Below, piece after piece: positions 14,962 through 24,154 of a DNA stretch of 32,161 bases; position 1 is the first letter of the stretch; the number at the start of each line of letters is the position of its first letter. Origin of the DNA: Acuticoccus yangtzensis (GTDB lineage Bacteria > Pseudomonadota > Alphaproteobacteria > Rhizobiales > Amorphaceae); the NCBI RefSeq assembly GCF_001927245.1, contig NZ_MJUX01000015.1, positions 1 to 32,161 on the forward strand, read 5' to 3'. The notes below the pieces were generated by a model. It saw only the letters and a list, made by a program, of their open reading frames with translations, had not been told where the DNA came from and did no database searches. Both the position numbers and the translations under genes were made by a program.

Positions 14962-15834
14962 GTGAGGGATCTTCCGGTTTCCGTCGTCGTTCCGGTGCGC
15001 AATGAGGAGGCGAACCTTGCCGCCTGCCTGGCCCGCCTCAACCGCTTTGCCGAGGTTTTGGTGGTCGATTCCGCGTCGACCGATCGCACGCTTGGGATTG
15101 CGCGGGAGGCGGGGGCGCGGATCGTCCAGTTCGAGTGGAACGGGCGTTATCCGAAGAAGCGCAACCACGTTCTGATGAACGAGCGCCTCGCCGCGCCGTG
15201 GGTGCTGTTCCTCGACGCCGACGAGCATGTGCCGAACGCCTTTTGCGATGCGCTGGCGGGTGTGCTGCCGGACACCTCGCATGCCGGCTTCTGGCTGAAC
15301 TACACCAACTATTTTCAAGGTGTGGAGCTGAAGCACGGTGTGCCGCAGCGAAAATTGGCACTGATGAAGGTCGGCGCCGGGCTCTATGAGCGGATCGAGG
15401 AGGACGGCTGGTCTTCGCTCGACATGGAGATCCATGAGCACCCGGTGCTGGCCGGTTCGCTGGGTGAGATCCCCGTGCGGATCGACCATCGCGATTTTCG
15501 CGGGCTGGAGAAATATATCGCCCGCCATGTCGACTATGCGAAGTGGGAGGCGCGCCGCTATGCGGTGCTGCACGAGGCGGGGCTGGATAAGGCGGGCCAT
15601 CTGACGGGCCGGCAGCGGTTCAAGTACCGGAACCTGTCGCGCTGGTGGTATCCGTGGTTCTACTTCGCCGTCACCTATGGGGCGAAGCGCGGGTTCCTGG
15701 ATGGGGCGGCCGGGTTCTCCCACGCGTTCTACAAGGCATGGTATTTCCACACCATTCGCGGTCTGATTGCGGAGGCGCGCCGGGTGGGCGCTGCCGCGCC
15801 GTCCGCTTCGAGCCGTGAGGATATGGCGGCATGA
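14962..15834 (+). CDS. Glycosyltransferase family 2, WaaE-like
   Basis: A GT-A enzyme of 290 residues. The nucleotide-binding start is LPVSVVVPVRNEEANLAACL followed by FAEVLVVDSASTDRT. The metal-binding DxD-type motif is VLFLDADEHV. The tail includes SRWWYPWFYFAVTYGAKRGF and SHAFYKAWYFHTIRGLIAEAR, a pattern seen in lipopolysaccharide-core GT2 proteins and capsule glycosyltransferases. I prefer GTG 14962 because AGGGGGG precedes it; a GTG at 14938 would add eight residues without a good ribosome site. It is followed by a small frame that overlaps its stop by ATGA. The transferred sugar is unknown. Confidence 0.88.
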   Translation: MRDLPVSVVVPVRNEEANLAACLARLNRFAEVLVVDSASTDRTLGIAREAGARIVQFEWNGRYPKKRNHVLMNERLAAPWVLFLDADEHVPNAFCDALAGVLPDTSHAGFWLNYTNYFQGVELKHGVPQRKLALMKVGAGLYERIEEDGWSSLDMEIHEHPVLAGSLGEIPVRIDHRDFRGLEKYIARHVDYAKWEARRYAVLHEAGLDKAGHLTGRQRFKYRNLSRWWYPWFYFAVTYGAKRGFLDGAAGFSHAFYKAWYFHTIRGLIAEARRVGAAAPSASSREDMAA

Positions 15835-16055
15835 ATGCGCCGAGGCCTGTGGGGCTGGATGGTGGTTTGCTGCGCCCGAGGGCGCAGCGTGTTCGGCGCC
15901 GTCTGTTGGGGCTCCATCATCGTCGAAGTGATGCGAGGTGCGCCGCGATGGTCGCGTCTAACCGGACGATCAAGCGTCAATTTATGACAGTTCGTGCCGT
16001 TCAGAAGGACACCATGGTAAAACCGTCCATGGACAGCCCGGATCCCAGTCTATGA
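15831..16055 (+). CDS. Small frame of 74 codons, possible remnant between GT2 and UXS
   Basis: It starts [19 protein letters not shown] at an ATGA overlap with the GT2 stop and ends with an ATGA overlap onto the next gene. That is the arrangement of a translationally coupled operon member. The middle is Arg-rich ([16 protein letters not shown]) and does not look like a folded protein. It may be the stump of a deleted gene. No family recognised. Confidence 0.25.
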   Translation: MNAPRPVGLDGGLLRPRAQRVRRRLLGLHHRRSDARCAAMVASNRTIKRQFMTVRAVQKDTMVKPSMDSPDPSL

Positions 16056-17022
16056 CCCGTCTCTACGAGTCCCGCAAACGCATCCTCGTCACCGGCGGTG
16101 CCGGCTTCCTCCGCTCGCACCTTTGCGACAGGTTGCTGGAGCAGGGTCACGAGGTGCCGTGCGTCGATAACCTCTTCACCGGCACTAAGCGGAACATCGA
16201 CCACCTGCACAACGAGCCGCGCTTCGAGTTTTTGCGGCATGACATCACCTTCCCGCTCTATGTGGAGGTGACGAGATCTACAACCTCGCCTGCCCGGCGT
16301 CGCCGATCCACTACCAGCACGACCCGGTGCAGACGACGAAGACCTCCGTCATCGGCGCGATCAACATGCTGGGCCTCGCCAAGCGGGTGAAGGCGAAGGT
16401 GTTCCAGGCCTCGACCAGCGAGGTTTATGGTGATCCTTCCGTCCATCCGCAGCCGGAGGAATATTGGGGCAACGTCAACACCATCGGCCCGCGCTCCTGC
16501 TACGATGAGGGGAAGCGCTGCGCCGAAACCCTGTTCTTCGACTATCACCGCCAGCATGGGCTTCAGATCAAGGTGGTGCGGATCTTCAATACCTATGGGC
16601 CGCGGATGCACCATGCCGATGGGCGCGTGGTCTCAAACTTCGTCATGCAGGCGCTGACGGGTGAGCCCATCACCATCTATGGCGACGGCTCGCAGACGCG
16701 GTCCTTCTGCTATGTCGACGACCTGATCGAGGGCTTTATCCGCCTGATGGAAACCGGGCCGGAGGTGACGGGGCCGATCAATATCGGCAATCCGGACGAG
16801 TTCACGATCCGTGAGCTGGCGGAGAAGACCATCGCGAAAACCGGCGCCCGCTCTGAGCTGGTGGAACGGCCTCTGCCGCAGGATGACCCGAAGCAGCGGC
16901 GGCCTGATATCACCAAGGCGCAGGCGGTTCTCGGCTGGGAGCCGAAGGTGCCGCTCGATGAGGGACACGACCATACGATTGCGTATTTTCGCAAGCGGGT
17001 TGGTGAGTTGGATCTGGTGTAG
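16052..17022 (+). pseudogene. uxs: UDP-glucuronate decarboxylase (UXS), frameshifted
   Basis: An extended short-chain dehydrogenase that converts UDP-glucuronate to UDP-xylose. The first frame (16052 to ~16270) reads [20 protein letters not shown], then [12 protein letters not shown] and [13 protein letters not shown]. It then loses frame. The downstream frame, open before its first ATG at 16327, reads [19 protein letters not shown] after a single G is restored near 16270. It continues with [29 protein letters not shown], the catalytic SCYDEGKR (Tyr and Lys) and [10 protein letters not shown]. The joined length (~320) matches the family. Besides the deletion, the third Gly of the Rossmann motif (GGAGFLGSH in relatives) is Arg here, a single GGC-to-CGC change. 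Either the gene is decaying or the base call is wrong; the second substitution favours decay. Confidence 0.85.
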
Positions 17023-17091
17023 GGGCGCGACGGGGGCTCACGCCGTTTCCGCCGGAGTTCGATCCGCGGGGTTGGTGGCGCAGTCTCCGTG

Positions 17092-17937
17092 TCACACATC
17101 CTGACCCAGGATACGCCGCTTCGGGGCGGACCTGACGCGGGCGAGGCAGGCGGCCTCATCGCGTACGAAAAGAGCATTGCCGCCGGCGCCGACGTGCGCC
17201 GTGTCGAAGGTTCGCGAGAGCGGATTATAGTGCCGGCGCACAAATCCGGCCTCTGCAAAAATGGCCTCGACCTGTGGCGACTCGGCTTCACTCTCAACGG
17301 CAAGAAGGGTCGGATCGGCAAGCATTGTCCGGGCGCCCGACAGAACTTCGGCCTCATAACCTTCGACGTCCATCTTGACCAAAACGGGTGCGCGGCCGGC
17401 CAGAAGGGTGTCGAGTCTGGCGACAGGCACGGCCTGCACATTGTCCTCATCAGGCTGGGCGACTCTGTTCGTCGTGTCGCGCCCGACCGTAAATGAGATC
17501 GTGCCCTCCGCCGCACCAAGCGCGCATTGGACCTGCTCGACACGATCATTGATGCCGTTCACCGCAACGTTGCGTGCAAGCGATTTCATCGTGTCGGGGT
17601 CTGGTTCAATGGCAAGTGTCTTGGCGCCGGCGACCCGCGAGCTGAGCACCGTGTAGGAGCCGATATTGGCGCCGGCATCGACGAAAAGGTCGCCGGGTCT
17701 CAGCATATGGAGAACGAACGCCATGTCTGCGAACTCGTGCAATCCGCAATAGATGTTGCCTGTCGCTCCGGTCATGCCGCGCCGGACGACGAGCTTGGCT
17801 CCCTCGATCCAGGGCACTGTAACGTCTCGAGCCAACCGGCTCCTCAACTGCCATCCCGCCAGTCGTGCGAAAGCCGGTAGGGGATTGTCTCGGGTCAGCG
17901 GATGGTTGGAAATAAAGTCGATCGTTCGCTGCATCAA
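17092..17937 (-). CDS. FkbM-family methyltransferase
   Basis: A SAM-dependent methyltransferase of 281 residues, probably O-methylating a sugar of the surface polysaccharide. The SAM-binding loop is DLFVDAGANIGSYTVLSS at residues ~85-102. The acidic motif AKTLAIEPDPDTMKSLARNV follows. VLVKMDVEGYEAEVLSGA is the FkbM signature. The C-terminal part (AIFAEAGFVRRHYNPLSRT) completes the domain. It lies on the opposite strand to the UXS and GT4 genes that flank it and converges on UXS with a 69-bp gap. The start MMQRTIDF has no strong ribosome site visible, so a few residues are uncertain. Confidence 0.92.
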   Translation of the reverse strand: MMQRTIDFISNHPLTRDNPLPAFARLAGWQLRSRLARDVTVPWIEGAKLVVRRGMTGATGNIYCGLHEFADMAFVLHMLRPGDLFVDAGANIGSYTVLSSRVAGAKTLAIEPDPDTMKSLARNVAVNGINDRVEQVQCALGAAEGTISFTVGRDTTNRVAQPDEDNVQAVPVARLDTLLAGRAPVLVKMDVEGYEAEVLSGARTMLADPTLLAVESEAESPQVEAIFAEAGFVRRHYNPLSRTFDTAHVGAGGNALFVRDEAACLARVRSAPKRRILGQDV

Positions 17938-18153
17938 ACTTCAGCCGTGTGTCCTATGCTGCTGCACTATGCCCCGTAGCGCCGGGTCGTTATAGGTCTG
18001 TTCGGTCTTTTCAGTTTGGGAATGAATCGTCCTTGCGCGGCGCTGTCGCCGTCTCATAAGCATTGTTTTAATGTATTTGACGAAGCGCGGTTGTTTGCCA
18101 TCGTTTCGTGCGGCGTTAGAGGTTGGGTTCGCGTCCGACACAACGGAAGCCTG

Positions 18154-19455
18154 ATGCCGACCGAACATTGCTCTGATCCGCGGACCGTCCTCATCCTCTC
18201 GCCGCACTTCCCGCCGTCGTCCCTCGCCGGCGTGCACAGGGCGCGCCATTTGGCCAAGGCGCTGCCCCTCCATGGATGGCGGCCGGTGGTGGTGCGGGCC
18301 GATCCGGCCCACACCACCGAGAGCGGTGATGACGACCTTGCCCGGCTGGTGCCGGCGCGCCTCGAGCAGGTGGCGACAGGTGCGATCCCGGCGCGTCTGA
18401 CCCGCCGGATCGGGATCGGTGATATTGGACTGCGGGGCTATCGCCAGTTCGGGCGCGCTCTCGAAGAGGCGGCGGAGCGGACCGGGGCGAACGTGGTCCT
18501 CCTGACCGGCTCCCCCTTTTACCCCCTGCTCCTCGCGCGGCGGCTCAAACGGCGCGGCCTCAAAGTCGTGCTCGATTTTCAGGATCCGTGGGTCTCGGCT
18601 GCGGGAGCGGCGCGGCCGGCGCTCTCCAAAGGGGGGCTGTCCCACCGTTTGGCAACGCTTCTGGAGCCGCGCGCGGTCCGTTATGCCGATGCGATCACCT
18701 CCGTGTCCGACGAGCAGAACCGGCAGATGCGGGACCGCTATCCATTCCTGGCGAACGTCCCCATGGAGGCGATCCCGATCGGCGGCGACCCGGACGATTT
18801 CGACGCTCTACGGGCGGCCCCGCCGGCGGCGCTGATCCATCCGCTCGATCCGGCGCGGCTGAACTTTTGCTATGTCGGCACGTTCATGCCCCGCTCGGGT
18901 CCGTTGATGGCGGCGCTGTTGTCGGCGGCGGGGCGCCTCGCGGCGCGCCGGCCCGACCTTGCCGCGCGGCTGACGCTGAACTTCGTCGGCACGTCGAACC
19001 AGCCGGACGCGTCGGGGGAGGGGCCGGCGACACGTCTGGCGCGGGAGCTTGGCGTGGCCCACCTCGTGGCCGAGACGCCGCGCCGGGTGCCGTTCCTGGA
19101 GGCGCTCTCCTTGCTGGCCAATGCCGACGGGTTGATGCTGGTCGGCTCCGACGAGCCGCATTATACGGCCTCGAAGATCTACCCCAACCTGATGGCGGCG
19201 CGGCCTTTCGTGTCGTTGTTCCACGCCGCTTCGTCGGCACACGCGATCTTGACGGCGGCGGGCGGCGGCCGTGCATTCGCGTTCGAGGATCCTGCCGAGC
19301 TTGGTGCGCTGACGGAACCGCTTTCAGGGGCGCTGGAGGCGGTTGCCGATCAGGGATCCGGTTTTTCTGCGCCCGATCCGGCGGCCTATGCTCCGTTCAC
19401 GGCCGAGGCGGTGGCGGGGCGCTACGCGGCGCTGTTCGAGCGCCTGGCGGGGTAG
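18154..19455 (+). CDS. Glycosyltransferase family 4 (GT-B)
   Basis: A protein of 433 residues. The N-terminus TVLILSPHFPPSSLAGVHRARHL is the typical donor/acceptor loop of GT4 enzymes that modify surface polysaccharides. An internal LKVVLDFQDPW and SVSDEQNRQMRDRYP mark the end of the N-terminal domain. LNFCYVGTFMPRSGP begins the C-terminal domain, and ANADGLMLVGSDEPHYTASKIYPNLMAARPFVS carries the donor-site region. The start at 18154 is chosen because GGAAG lies just upstream. A frame extending back to 18016 is Cys/His-rich and unlike the family. The 3' end overlaps the 3' end of the convergent acyltransferase by 34 bp. Confidence 0.85.
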   Translation: MPTEHCSDPRTVLILSPHFPPSSLAGVHRARHLAKALPLHGWRPVVVRADPAHTTESGDDDLARLVPARLEQVATGAIPARLTRRIGIGDIGLRGYRQFGRALEEAAERTGANVVLLTGSPFYPLLLARRLKRRGLKVVLDFQDPWVSAAGAARPALSKGGLSHRLATLLEPRAVRYADAITSVSDEQNRQMRDRYPFLANVPMEAIPIGGDPDDFDALRAAPPAALIHPLDPARLNFCYVGTFMPRSGPLMAALLSAAGRLAARRPDLAARLTLNFVGTSNQPDASGEGPATRLARELGVAHLVAETPRRVPFLEALSLLANADGLMLVGSDEPHYTASKIYPNLMAARPFVSLFHAASSAHAILTAAGGGRAFAFEDPAELGALTEPLSGALEAVADQGSGFSAPDPAAYAPFTAEAVAGRYAALFERLAG

Positions 19456-20483
19456 TTGGGTCTGCCGGGTTTTGGGTGCGCGAGGTGTCGGCACCAGGTT
19501 TCAAGGGTGTGGTAGGAGAGTGCGGAGATCGCCAGCGCTCCGCCCAATGCGAGGACGGGCATGAAGCCGGTGTTCCATGGAGCGTGCGACAGCGCGAGCT
19601 GCTGCCAGAGATAGAGCGTATAGGAGTAGAGACCGATCGTTCGCATCGGTCTGGAGGCGAGACATCGCCGCGCCGTGGCGGAACGCTTCGGGAACGCGAA
19701 GACGCCGACAAGGACGGCGGGCGCGACGAGAAGGCCGGTCAGCATCTGCACTTTGCCGGGCGCGAGCATCACCCATAGACCCGCGAATACGAGGCCAGCG
19801 AGCGCGAGTGAGGCGGGGATGCGCAAAAGCAGCCGGTCGACCCGCGTCTCGTGGCAAGCATAGAGCGCGCCGAGGCCGAGGAGCATGTAGATCTGAATAA
19901 ACCCGATCCGCCCGATGAAATGCACCGGCCAGACAAACGGGATGAAGGCGAGTGCGGCGGCAAGCGTGAACAGGGCGCCTCGCCGCCAGCCTGCGATGCC
20001 GACGAGGGCGAACGGCATCAAGAGATAAAATTGTTCCTCGAACCCGAGCGACCATGTGTGGCCGAATACCCAGCCGCAGTCCCCGGGCCCGACCGCCATG
20101 TTGCAGGTGAAGAGGAGCGAACGCAGAGCGCCGCTGGCGGTACCGAGGTTCGGCCAGAAAAGGATCGTCACCACGCTGAGATAGAGGACGAGTGGCGGCA
20201 GGATCCTGAGTGCGCGCCGGCGATAGAATCCGGCGAGGTCGATCCGGCCAGTCTTGTCTCGCTCGACGATCAGGATACGGGTGACGATGTAACCGCTGAT
20301 CGCAAAGAAGATATAGACGCCAAGCTTGCCGGGGATCGGCGCATCGTCCCATCCATAAGCATGGGCCAGGTGGGATGCGATCACGATCCCCACAGCGACG
20401 GTCCGCCACCCGTCGAGCCAATCGATCCGGTGGTTCGCTGCTGGCGCGATTTTGGGCGGCATGGTCGAGGCTGGCGTCGTCAC
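19422..20483 (-). CDS. Acyltransferase family 3 (OafA-like) membrane protein
   Basis: A 353-residue integral membrane acyltransferase. IDWLDGWRTVAVGIVIASHLAHA contains the conserved Arg and His. VYIFFAISGYIVTRILI and FYRRRALRILPPLVLYL follow, then HTWSLGFEEQFYLLMPFAL and, near the end, GLYSYTLYLWQQL. It would add acetyl or another acyl group to a polysaccharide subunit, taking the acyl group across the inner membrane. The predicted start is GTG; a second start at 20462 is possible. The next acyltransferase lies 200 bp upstream on the same strand. The spacer 20484-20681 holds no recognisable gene. Confidence 0.9.
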   Translation of the reverse strand: MTTPASTMPPKIAPAANHRIDWLDGWRTVAVGIVIASHLAHAYGWDDAPIPGKLGVYIFFAISGYIVTRILIVERDKTGRIDLAGFYRRRALRILPPLVLYLSVVTILFWPNLGTASGALRSLLFTCNMAVGPGDCGWVFGHTWSLGFEEQFYLLMPFALVGIAGWRRGALFTLAAALAFIPFVWPVHFIGRIGFIQIYMLLGLGALYACHETRVDRLLLRIPASLALAGLVFAGLWVMLAPGKVQMLTGLLVAPAVLVGVFAFPKRSATARRCLASRPMRTIGLYSYTLYLWQQLALSHAPWNTGFMPVLALGGALAISALSYHTLETWCRHLAHPKPGRPNYPARRSNSAA

Positions 20484-20681
20484 GGCACGGTCCGGCTAAG
20501 GAGGGTCGGATCCAGCCTAACAGATCTCCCTCTATCGCAACCGAATGGGCGCAGAGGTGGTGGTCTTTCTGTACGTCGACTGGAAAGAGCGATGTGCGGA
20601 GGGTGGTTTGTGATCCATGGTTAAAAGCGCCGTCTGCCGCTTTTGATCGTGCGCGAGGGCTGCCTCATCGAGGCCCCCGAA

Positions 20682-21710
20682 TCAGGTGACCGCAGCCCTG
20701 GCTTTTTTCCGTTCACGGACCCGGTGGGAGGCGCGGATCGCCGGCTTCTCGACCACATGGTAGAAAAGAGTGGCCGCAGCCAATGAAACGGCCAGCGCGG
20801 TCAGTGAAAGAGCGAGTTCACCGGCCGCCGTATCGGGGACGAAGCGGCGGCCGAGGTTCACCACACGCCCGCCGATCGGAACATGCACCAGATAGAGTGA
20901 GTAGGACATCGCCCCAAGCCACAGGAGCGGGCGTGCGATCAGGCGCGGCGCTGAAAGCCGAATGGTGGTGAGTATAAGCGCGGCAGCTGCTGCGCCGACG
21001 GCCGCCTTCAGTCCATGCCCTTCATACGCCATCATGAGACCTGCAGCCGCGACGCTCGCCGCAGTGAGGGCGAGAGGATCGCCATATTGCAGCCGGCGGA
21101 ATACCGCGATCCCCATGATGAACAGGAGAGACAGTGGCGGCAACGGTCCGAGCGCGGCGAGAACCGTGATCGTAGCCGTGGCGATCCAGACGAGCGGGGC
21201 CGCCGCGATGGCCCCGAACAGAAGACCTACGGCGATGTAGAACACGAATTCGTAAGCGAGCGTCCAATAGACCGGCTGCAGCCAGTCATAGGCGGTCAGC
21301 GGGATGGCGTAGGCGACATGGGCGATGATCTGGCCGATGCTCCAGGTCGGATCACCGCCTGCGAACCCGGGTGCCAGCGCCGACAGCTCCCACAGAACCA
21401 CGACCATCAGGACGCTGACGAGGTAGGGCGGTTCCAGCCGAACAAGGCGCCGGATCAGATAATCCGGCACGTCGGCGAGGCGAAAGGTGCCGAACCCACG
21501 CGCGATCGAAAGGGGAATGACGAAGCCGGAGATCACGAAGAAGACCTCGACACCGAGCCAGCCATAATAGCCGCTCATGCGGATCACACTCTCGTGTCCG
21601 CCGGTGAGGTGGAACCAGGTAACAGCCAGCGCGGCGAGCCCGCGCATGATTTCGACGCTTTCGATCCTGCCGTGTGGGGCCGGTATTGGGGAGCCGTCTG
21701 CGCCCGTCAT
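20682..21710 (-). CDS. Acyltransferase family 3 membrane protein
   Basis: A 342-residue polytopic protein of the same family as its neighbour but clearly divergent. IESVEIMRGLAALAVTWFHLTGG carries the conserved Arg and His. Then come GVEVFFVISGFVIPLSIA and YLIRRLVRLEPPYLVSVLM. QPVYWTLAYEFVFYIAVGLLFG follows, and later AMSYSLYLVHVPIGG. The tail is basic (SHRVRERKKARAAVT). The start codon overlaps the stop of the upstream glycosyltransferase gene as ATGA. The two are therefore probably translationally coupled and act on the same glycan. Confidence 0.9.
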   Translation of the reverse strand: MTGADGSPIPAPHGRIESVEIMRGLAALAVTWFHLTGGHESVIRMSGYYGWLGVEVFFVISGFVIPLSIARGFGTFRLADVPDYLIRRLVRLEPPYLVSVLMVVVLWELSALAPGFAGGDPTWSIGQIIAHVAYAIPLTAYDWLQPVYWTLAYEFVFYIAVGLLFGAIAAAPLVWIATATITVLAALGPLPPLSLLFIMGIAVFRRLQYGDPLALTAASVAAAGLMMAYEGHGLKAAVGAAAAALILTTIRLSAPRLIARPLLWLGAMSYSLYLVHVPIGGRVVNLGRRFVPDTAAGELALSLTALAVSLAAATLFYHVVEKPAIRASHRVRERKKARAAVT

Positions 21711-22852
21711 CCGAGTGCCGTGCGCACGACGTAGTCCGCGCTCGCTTCGGGAGTCATGACGGCATCGAAGGTGGCGGTGTTGTGGGCGGCGATCGCGGTG
21801 CGTTCGGCGTCGGTCGTCGCGGCGAGGGTCGATGCCAACGAGGCCCAGTCAGCGTCATCGTTGACGGCGATGCGGAAGCGGTCCAGCCCGAACCAGGGTT
21901 CGAGGATGATGCGGTCGGCGAGGACGGGCGTGCCGATCATTAGCGCCAGTGTCATGATATTGCGCCAGCCATAGTGGAAGCCGGTGGCGAATGGGGCAAG
22001 GCGGCTCTGCGCCAGCATCGTCTCGTAGCCCTCGACCGGCCCGCCGGACACCAGGGGGAATGCGGCTGGGTCGAGCGGATCGCCGGCGCTACCGTCCCAC
22101 TCTGACGGCTCGTGCCAGCCCAGACGGCTCCTGATATCGTAGCCCGCGGCGGCGAGCGCGGCGAGGCGCTCGTGCAGCGCTAGGCGATGGCGCGGCCACC
22201 CCCACAGCGTGTCCAGAAGCACGACATCATGCTGGCAGGGCTGGTCTCGCAGCGCCAGAAGAGCGGCGTAGCGGGCCTCGAAACCGGCCAGCGTGTCGCG
22301 CCAGGGATAGTCCCGCCGCAGCCGGCTCTCGATCTTGTGGCGGGCATTCTTCAGCCTCTGCCGCCAAGGCGGGGTGTGGCGCGGACCGCCGAGATTGGGG
22401 GCGATCGGAATGAAGGGGCGGACCCTGTCGAAGTGTTCGCCGTGACGCGCGATCAGCCCGGCGCCGCGCTGCGCATAGGTCGCATGGTCGGCCTCGCTCT
22501 GCCAGGCGAGAGGGTCGGGCACCCGCCGTTCCCGAAAGAAAGTCGTGTTGTAGCCGGCGCAAAAATACAGATCGGCGTGGTCGACGAGGTGGCTCATCAC
22601 ATGGAACGAGTCGTTGCTCTCCACCACGCAGCGGCGTCGTGCGGTCCCGTCCTCGACGACGAGAAGGGAGTTGGCCTTATGGGCCGTTGCGGTCGGCTCG
22701 TCCTCGAAGCCATAGGCGGTGCGCGCCTCCCAGGGGAGCTCGACATAGGTGAGCTCTCCGTCCCGCGCGCGGCGCATGAAGCCGAAGCGGAGCCAATCAT
22801 TCCTGTGCTCATGGTTTTGGCGAAACCAGATGACCCGCGGTGAACGGCTCAA
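21707..22852 (-). CDS. Exostosin-like glycosyltransferase (tentative)
   Basis: A protein of about 381 residues from TTG 22852, which has GGAG eight bases upstream. A longer frame from 23032 would overlap the divergent glf gene and adds Cys/Ser-rich sequence, so I reject it. Visible blocks are RVIWFRQNHEHRNDWLRFGF, DLYFCAGYNTTFFRER and RVRPFIPIAPNLGG. The C-terminus reads GYETMLAQSRLAPFATGFHY, then GWRNIMTLALMIGTPVLADR and IILEPWFGLD. That arrangement (a degenerate 'Y...SRF...G...R..EAL..G.iPV...' pattern) resembles the donor-binding half of exostosin/GT47-type GT-B enzymes. It is coupled to an acyltransferase and divergent from UDP-galactopyranose mutase, so a sugar transferase role is likely. 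Family membership is not certain. Confidence 0.6.
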   Translation of the reverse strand: MSRSPRVIWFRQNHEHRNDWLRFGFMRRARDGELTYVELPWEARTAYGFEDEPTATAHKANSLLVVEDGTARRRCVVESNDSFHVMSHLVDHADLYFCAGYNTTFFRERRVPDPLAWQSEADHATYAQRGAGLIARHGEHFDRVRPFIPIAPNLGGPRHTPPWRQRLKNARHKIESRLRRDYPWRDTLAGFEARYAALLALRDQPCQHDVVLLDTLWGWPRHRLALHERLAALAAAGYDIRSRLGWHEPSEWDGSAGDPLDPAAFPLVSGGPVEGYETMLAQSRLAPFATGFHYGWRNIMTLALMIGTPVLADRIILEPWFGLDRFRIAVNDDADWASLASTLAATTDAERTAIAAHNTATFDAVMTPEASADYVVRTALG

Positions 22853-22988
22853 TGCACAGGCTCCGTGGCGGTCGGTCGGTGGGATGGCATCAGTATCGAC
22901 CCTGGTCTCGCTGCGGCGTGGCCATGTTTCTTCAGAACGGCTAGAACATTTTAGGGCGGCCGGGTAGGACACTGTCGCCACACCGATC

Positions 22989-24152
22989 ATGCCAGTCCGG
23001 GATGAGATCTTGCCGCAGACCAAAGCCGACATTCTTGTCGTGGGGGCTGGCCTTGCCGGTGCCGTTTATGCGCGTGAACTTGCCGATGCCGGTTGGCGGG
23101 TCACGATAATCGACCGCCGTCCCCACATTGCCGGCAACTGTTTTGACGAGGTCGACGGCAATGGTGTCCGGGTCCATCGATATGGACCGCACCTCTTCCA
23201 TACATCCAACCAAAGCGTCGTGGACTGGCTGTCGCGCTTCACCGCGTGGGTGCCTTATGAGCATCGCGTCGTCGCGCGGTTGGGTGATGGACGCCTTGCC
23301 CCGCTCCCCGTGAACCTTGATACGGTCAACACGGTCTTCGGCAAGACGTTTGTGTCGGCGGCGGAGACCGAGGCCTTTCTGGCGGAGATTGCCGAGCGGC
23401 CGGAGCGGATCGAGACCGCGGAGGACCATCTGTATTCCGTGATCGGGCGCGAGCTGACGGAGCTCTTCTTTCGCCCTTACACGAAGAAGATGTGGGAGAT
23501 GGACCTTGCCGAGATGGCTCCGGCGGTGGTGCGGCGCCTCAAGGTGCGGCCGGACCGTGACCCGCGATATTTCGCCGGCGATACCTTCCAGGCGATGCCG
23601 AAGGACGGCTACACGGCCATGTTCGCCGCGATCCTCGACCATCCTTCGATCACGGTCGAACTCGGACGGGCCTTCGACCGGAGCGATGTGGCGGGTTTCG
23701 GCCACGTCTTCAACTCGATGCCGATCGACGAATATTTTGATTTTGCGTTCGGCGAGCTGCCCTATCGCTCTATCCGCTTTCACACGTCGAGCGTGGCGGC
23801 GGCGGAGGCCTCATCGCATGTCGTCGTCAACTACACCGACGATGGTCCGTTCACCCGAGAGACCTGGTGGCACAACATTCCGGCGCATTGTCCGGTGCCG
23901 GGCGCGATGGTGACCCGCACGATCGAAGAGCCGTGCGACTATCGCGACAATGATATGGAGCGGTATTATCCGGTGAAGTCGCATGATGGGCGCTATGACG
24001 CGCTTTATGAGCGCTACAAGGCCCGTGCGGCGGATGAGGGCGGGATGACCTTCATCGGCCGCTGCGGCACCTATCAATATCTCGACATGCACCAGGTGGT
24101 GAACCAGTCCCTCGCTGGCGTGGGCCGCTGGATGTCCAGGGTGGTGGTCTGA
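22989..24152 (+). CDS. glf: UDP-galactopyranose mutase
   Basis: A flavoenzyme of 387 residues that converts UDP-galactopyranose to UDP-galactofuranose, the donor for Galf in surface glycans. The FAD-binding start is DILVVGAGLAGAVYARELAD, then RPHIAGNCFDE. The substrate loop is YGPHLFHTSNQSVVDWLSRF. Further family blocks are FFRPYTKKMWEMDLAEM, AGDTFQAMPKDGYTAMF and TFIGRCGTYQYLDMHQVV. Conserved Arg and Tyr residues expected around the active site are present, and length matches bacterial Glf. It is the first of three co-directional genes (glf, sulfotransferase stump, GT4) and divergent from the exostosin-like gene, with a 136-bp promoter region between them. Confidence 0.96.
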   Translation: MPVRDEILPQTKADILVVGAGLAGAVYARELADAGWRVTIIDRRPHIAGNCFDEVDGNGVRVHRYGPHLFHTSNQSVVDWLSRFTAWVPYEHRVVARLGDGRLAPLPVNLDTVNTVFGKTFVSAAETEAFLAEIAERPERIETAEDHLYSVIGRELTELFFRPYTKKMWEMDLAEMAPAVVRRLKVRPDRDPRYFAGDTFQAMPKDGYTAMFAAILDHPSITVELGRAFDRSDVAGFGHVFNSMPIDEYFDFAFGELPYRSIRFHTSSVAAAEASSHVVVNYTDDGPFTRETWWHNIPAHCPVPGAMVTRTIEEPCDYRDNDMERYYPVKSHDGRYDALYERYKARAADEGGMTFIGRCGTYQYLDMHQVVNQSLAGVGRWMSRVVV

Positions 24153-24154
24153 CG

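Noticed and set aside
22853-23032. Longer N-terminus for the exostosin-like protein starting at 23032
   Set aside because: It overlaps the start of divergent glf, is Cys/Ser-rich and lacks a ribosome site. TTG 22852 has GGAG at a good distance.
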